From positions 1 through 7,530 of the forward strand of contig DYSK01000101.1 in assembly GCA_020718315.1 (NCBI GenBank): a DNA stretch of 7,530 bases, written 5' to 3'. The stretch is from Draconibacterium orientale. Its GTDB lineage: Bacteria; Bacteroidota; Bacteroidia; Bacteroidales; UBA12170. The notes beneath the pieces are model-generated. The model was not told where the DNA came from and ran no database searches. It worked only from the letters and a program-made list of their open reading frames with translations. Both the position numbers and the translations under genes were made by a program. How positions within the stretch are numbered: the first letter of the stretch is position 1; every line of letters begins with the position of its first letter. This document shows, piece by piece, positions 5,811 through 7,530 of this stretch.

Positions 5811-7310
5811 ATGCTGAAAAGGCTGTTGTTTTTCCTTCTTGCTGTGGTTTTTGTCCCATCGGTTTTCGCTCAATACACCTATTCCGACGACTGCAAAAAA
5901 GCGTATGGATTGATTTTGGACTTGCGATTTGATGCGGCTCAAAAACAGATTGATTATGTAAAGAAAAAGGATCCCCAAAATCTAATTCCTGTTTTATTAG
6001 AAAATTACATCGATTTTCTTTACATCACCTTGGATGAGAATCAAGAATTGTTTCAAAAAATCAGCGAAAAAAAGAAAATGCGCCTCCAACAATGGGAAAC
6101 GGGATCCAAAAATAGTCCCTATTATCGACTGGGAATAGCCCAACTAAACATGCAATGGGCTTTTTCTAGAGTTCTGTTTGGTGAATATTTAACTGCTGCT
6201 TATGAAATCAATTTGGCCTACCATCTTCTGGAAGAAAACAAAAAAGAATTTCCGGAGTTCTGGCCAAATGCATTGGGATTGGGAGTTCTGCATACAATGA
6301 TAGGAGTGGTTCCGGAGCAATATCGATGGGCGATAAATGTATTGGGATTGTACGGAACCATCGATCAGGGCTTGGGCGAATTGGAAGCTCTCTTGAATTC
6401 AAAAAATGCTGAATTTCAACACTTCAAACCGGAAGCTTTATTTCTATATACATTTCTGAAATTAAACCTGAAAACGGATGAAAGGCGAATAGATCAGTTG
6501 CTTGCCATATATCAAAAGTCTGATCTTGAGTCGATGAGTTTGAGTAGCCCACTCATTCATTTTTCCAAAGCCGTTGTCCTGATGCGAAAAGACAATGAAA
6601 AGGCGATTGTTTTTCTCGAAAGCAAACCAAAAGCAGACGATGCGATGCGGTTTTATTATCCTGATTTTATGTTGGCTCAAGCCAAATTATATAAGTTTGA
6701 CTCCAATTCGGAAACGCTTTTTGATACGTATGTACGAAAATATCCCGGCGATAATTTCAAAAGAGCCGCGAAACAAAAAATGGCCTGGAGTGCTTTTGTT
6801 CGGGGTGATACATTGGCTTATCAAAAGAATATGAATGCTATTCTAAACTTGAAAAGCACCAAAATAGATGCGGATGATGCGGCTTTGAAAGAAGCGAAAG
6901 AAGCGCAAAAGGGATTTCTTCCAAATCTTTTTTTGCTGAAAAGCAGAATTTATTTCGATGGCGGTTACTTGGCCGAAGCCTTGAATGTGTTGCAAAATAT
7001 AAATACCAAATCATTTTCGGATCAGGAAAAAGTGGAGTTGGCTTATCGCCAAGGCCGCATCTACCACCGAATGGATTCCCTCAATCAAGCACTGGCTTTT
7101 TATCAGCACGCATTGGCTTTGGGTGTAAATCAGAATTCGTATTATGCAGGAAATAGCTGTTTGATGATAGCCGAAATTTATGAACGTAAAAACGAAAAGA
7201 GGACATCGAAAATCTATTACGAAAAATGTTTGGAACTGAATTTTGATGAGTACAGCCGAAGTATCAGAGCCAAAGCCCAAGCCGGATTGCAAAGAGTGGG
7301 CGCCGACTAA
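5811..7310 (+). CDS. Exported tetratricopeptide-repeat protein of unknown function
   Basis: This 499-residue protein begins with a Sec signal peptide (KR, a hydrophobic core, and likely cleavage after VFA at residue 20), so it should be periplasmic or outer-membrane associated. No lipobox cysteine is present. The mature part is almost entirely helical and TPR-like. The clearest repeats lie near the C-terminus: LAEALNVLQ (about 386), a unit with LNQALAFYQHALALG (about 422-437), and a unit with MIAEIYERK then KIYYEKCLELN (about 449-477). A glycine-rich segment at 153-190 (GLGVLH, PEQYRW, LGLYG, GLGELE) interrupts the repeats. It resembles the conserved core of the eukaryotic IML2/TTC39 (DUF3808) family, from memory. 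The gene starts 3 bases after radA and is probably co-transcribed with it. TPR domains mediate protein contacts; the partner is unknown. No catalytic motif is seen. Confidence 0.85.
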   Translation: MLKRLLFFLLAVVFVPSVFAQYTYSDDCKKAYGLILDLRFDAAQKQIDYVKKKDPQNLIPVLLENYIDFLYITLDENQELFQKISEKKKMRLQQWETGSKNSPYYRLGIAQLNMQWAFSRVLFGEYLTAAYEINLAYHLLEENKKEFPEFWPNALGLGVLHTMIGVVPEQYRWAINVLGLYGTIDQGLGELEALLNSKNAEFQHFKPEALFLYTFLKLNLKTDERRIDQLLAIYQKSDLESMSLSSPLIHFSKAVVLMRKDNEKAIVFLESKPKADDAMRFYYPDFMLAQAKLYKFDSNSETLFDTYVRKYPGDNFKRAAKQKMAWSAFVRGDTLAYQKNMNAILNLKSTKIDADDAALKEAKEAQKGFLPNLFLLKSRIYFDGGYLAEALNVLQNINTKSFSDQEKVELAYRQGRIYHRMDSLNQALAFYQHALALGVNQNSYYAGNSCLMIAEIYERKNEKRTSKIYYEKCLELNFDEYSRSIRAKAQAGLQRVGAD

Positions 7311-7357
7311 TTTGCTATAAGCAATTGGTATTTGTGAAGCTGTTTATAAGCTGCATC

Positions 7358-7384
7358 AAACGAACTTAACAGAATTCGTTTTGT
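7358..7384 (+). terminator. Weak hairpin, possible terminator of the radA/TPR unit
   Basis: AAACGAA (7358-7364) pairs with TTCGTTT (7375-7381) across a 10-base loop and runs into a short T-rich stretch (TTTTG). A further possible outer pairing is GCTGC (7350-7354) with GCAGC (7397-7401). The stem is AT-rich and the T run is short, so termination is only suggested. It lies about 50 bases after the TPR stop. Confidence 0.3.
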
Positions 7385-7495
7385 GCTAAACTCAACGCAG
7401 CATCGAGTATAATAGCCTTAAATATTCAAATCTTTTACGAAGGGAAATGCGATCTAAAAAGACTTTTTTCGGACGAATTTTCTGGTATAATTTGT

Positions 7496-7503
7496 TACCT
7501 TTG
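7496..7503 (+). promoter_or_regulatory. Promoter -7 box for a gene beyond the window
   Basis: TACCTTTG is a perfect TAnnTTTG box on the plus strand. No good TTTG is seen 19-21 bases upstream. It would drive a gene starting after base 7530. Confidence 0.45.
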
Positions 7504-7530
7504 CCTAGCCTGAAAAGAAGTATAAATTAG

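Noticed and set aside
5436..5978. 180-codon minus-strand ORF across the end of radA and the start of the TPR gene
   Set aside because: It is antisense to conserved RadA residues and the TPR signal peptide, and no family is recognisable.
7307..7417. Minus-strand 36-codon open stretch (ending AAYKQLHKYQLLIAN) converging on the TPR gene
   Set aside because: It has no start codon and is blocked upstream by a stop at 7418-7420. The tail looks protein-like but is too short to support a pseudogene call.
7447..7530. 27-residue plus-strand ORF (MRSKKTFFGR start) ending at the last base of the window
   Set aside because: It overlaps the promoter box at 7496-7503, is very short and lacks a recognisable motif.

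Overview
This 7.5-kb window reads as chromosomal DNA of a member of the Bacteroidota. The reasons are AT-rich housekeeping genes whose best relatives are, from memory, Bacteroidota versions (PanC, PanD, a flippase-like membrane protein, stand-alone RfaE2, RadA); start regions without strong Shine-Dalgarno motifs; and several TAnnTTTG promoter boxes, the -7 element typical of this phylum. The exact order cannot be fixed from sequence alone.

Layout. (1) Bases 1-801 hold a minus-strand HigB/HigA-type toxin-antitoxin pair with its own promoter and a dyad-symmetric operator candidate. It is bracketed by an imperfect inverted repeat (GTTATGCCA / ATCGTGCTTT), which makes it look like an inserted cassette. 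(2) Bases 802-1092 form a gene-poor spacer with a promoter and a 29-codon upstream ORF that overlaps the next gene's start. (3) Bases 1093-2446 encode an exported thioredoxin-fold protein with a CxxS active site, followed 4 nt later by panC. (4) Bases 2531-4378 form a tightly overlapping set: panD, a flippase-like (LPTM/AglD-family) membrane protein and rfaE2. (5) Bases 4437-7310 encode RadA, followed 3 nt later by an exported TPR protein. (6) Bases 7311-7530 are non-coding, with a weak hairpin and a promoter that points out of the window.

How the genes work together. PanC and PanD supply pantothenate: PanD makes beta-alanine and PanC joins it to pantoate. RfaE2 makes ADP-heptose for the inner core of lipopolysaccharide, and the overlapping membrane protein may serve the envelope, although its substrate is unknown. 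RadA acts in recombination and repair. The two exported proteins (thioredoxin-like and TPR) have no assigned role. No clearly new multi-gene system is visible. The least ordinary parts are the repeat-bounded toxin-antitoxin cassette, the CxxS thioredoxin with its overlapping upstream ORF, and a region of the TPR protein that resembles the eukaryotic IML2/TTC39 (DUF3808) family.
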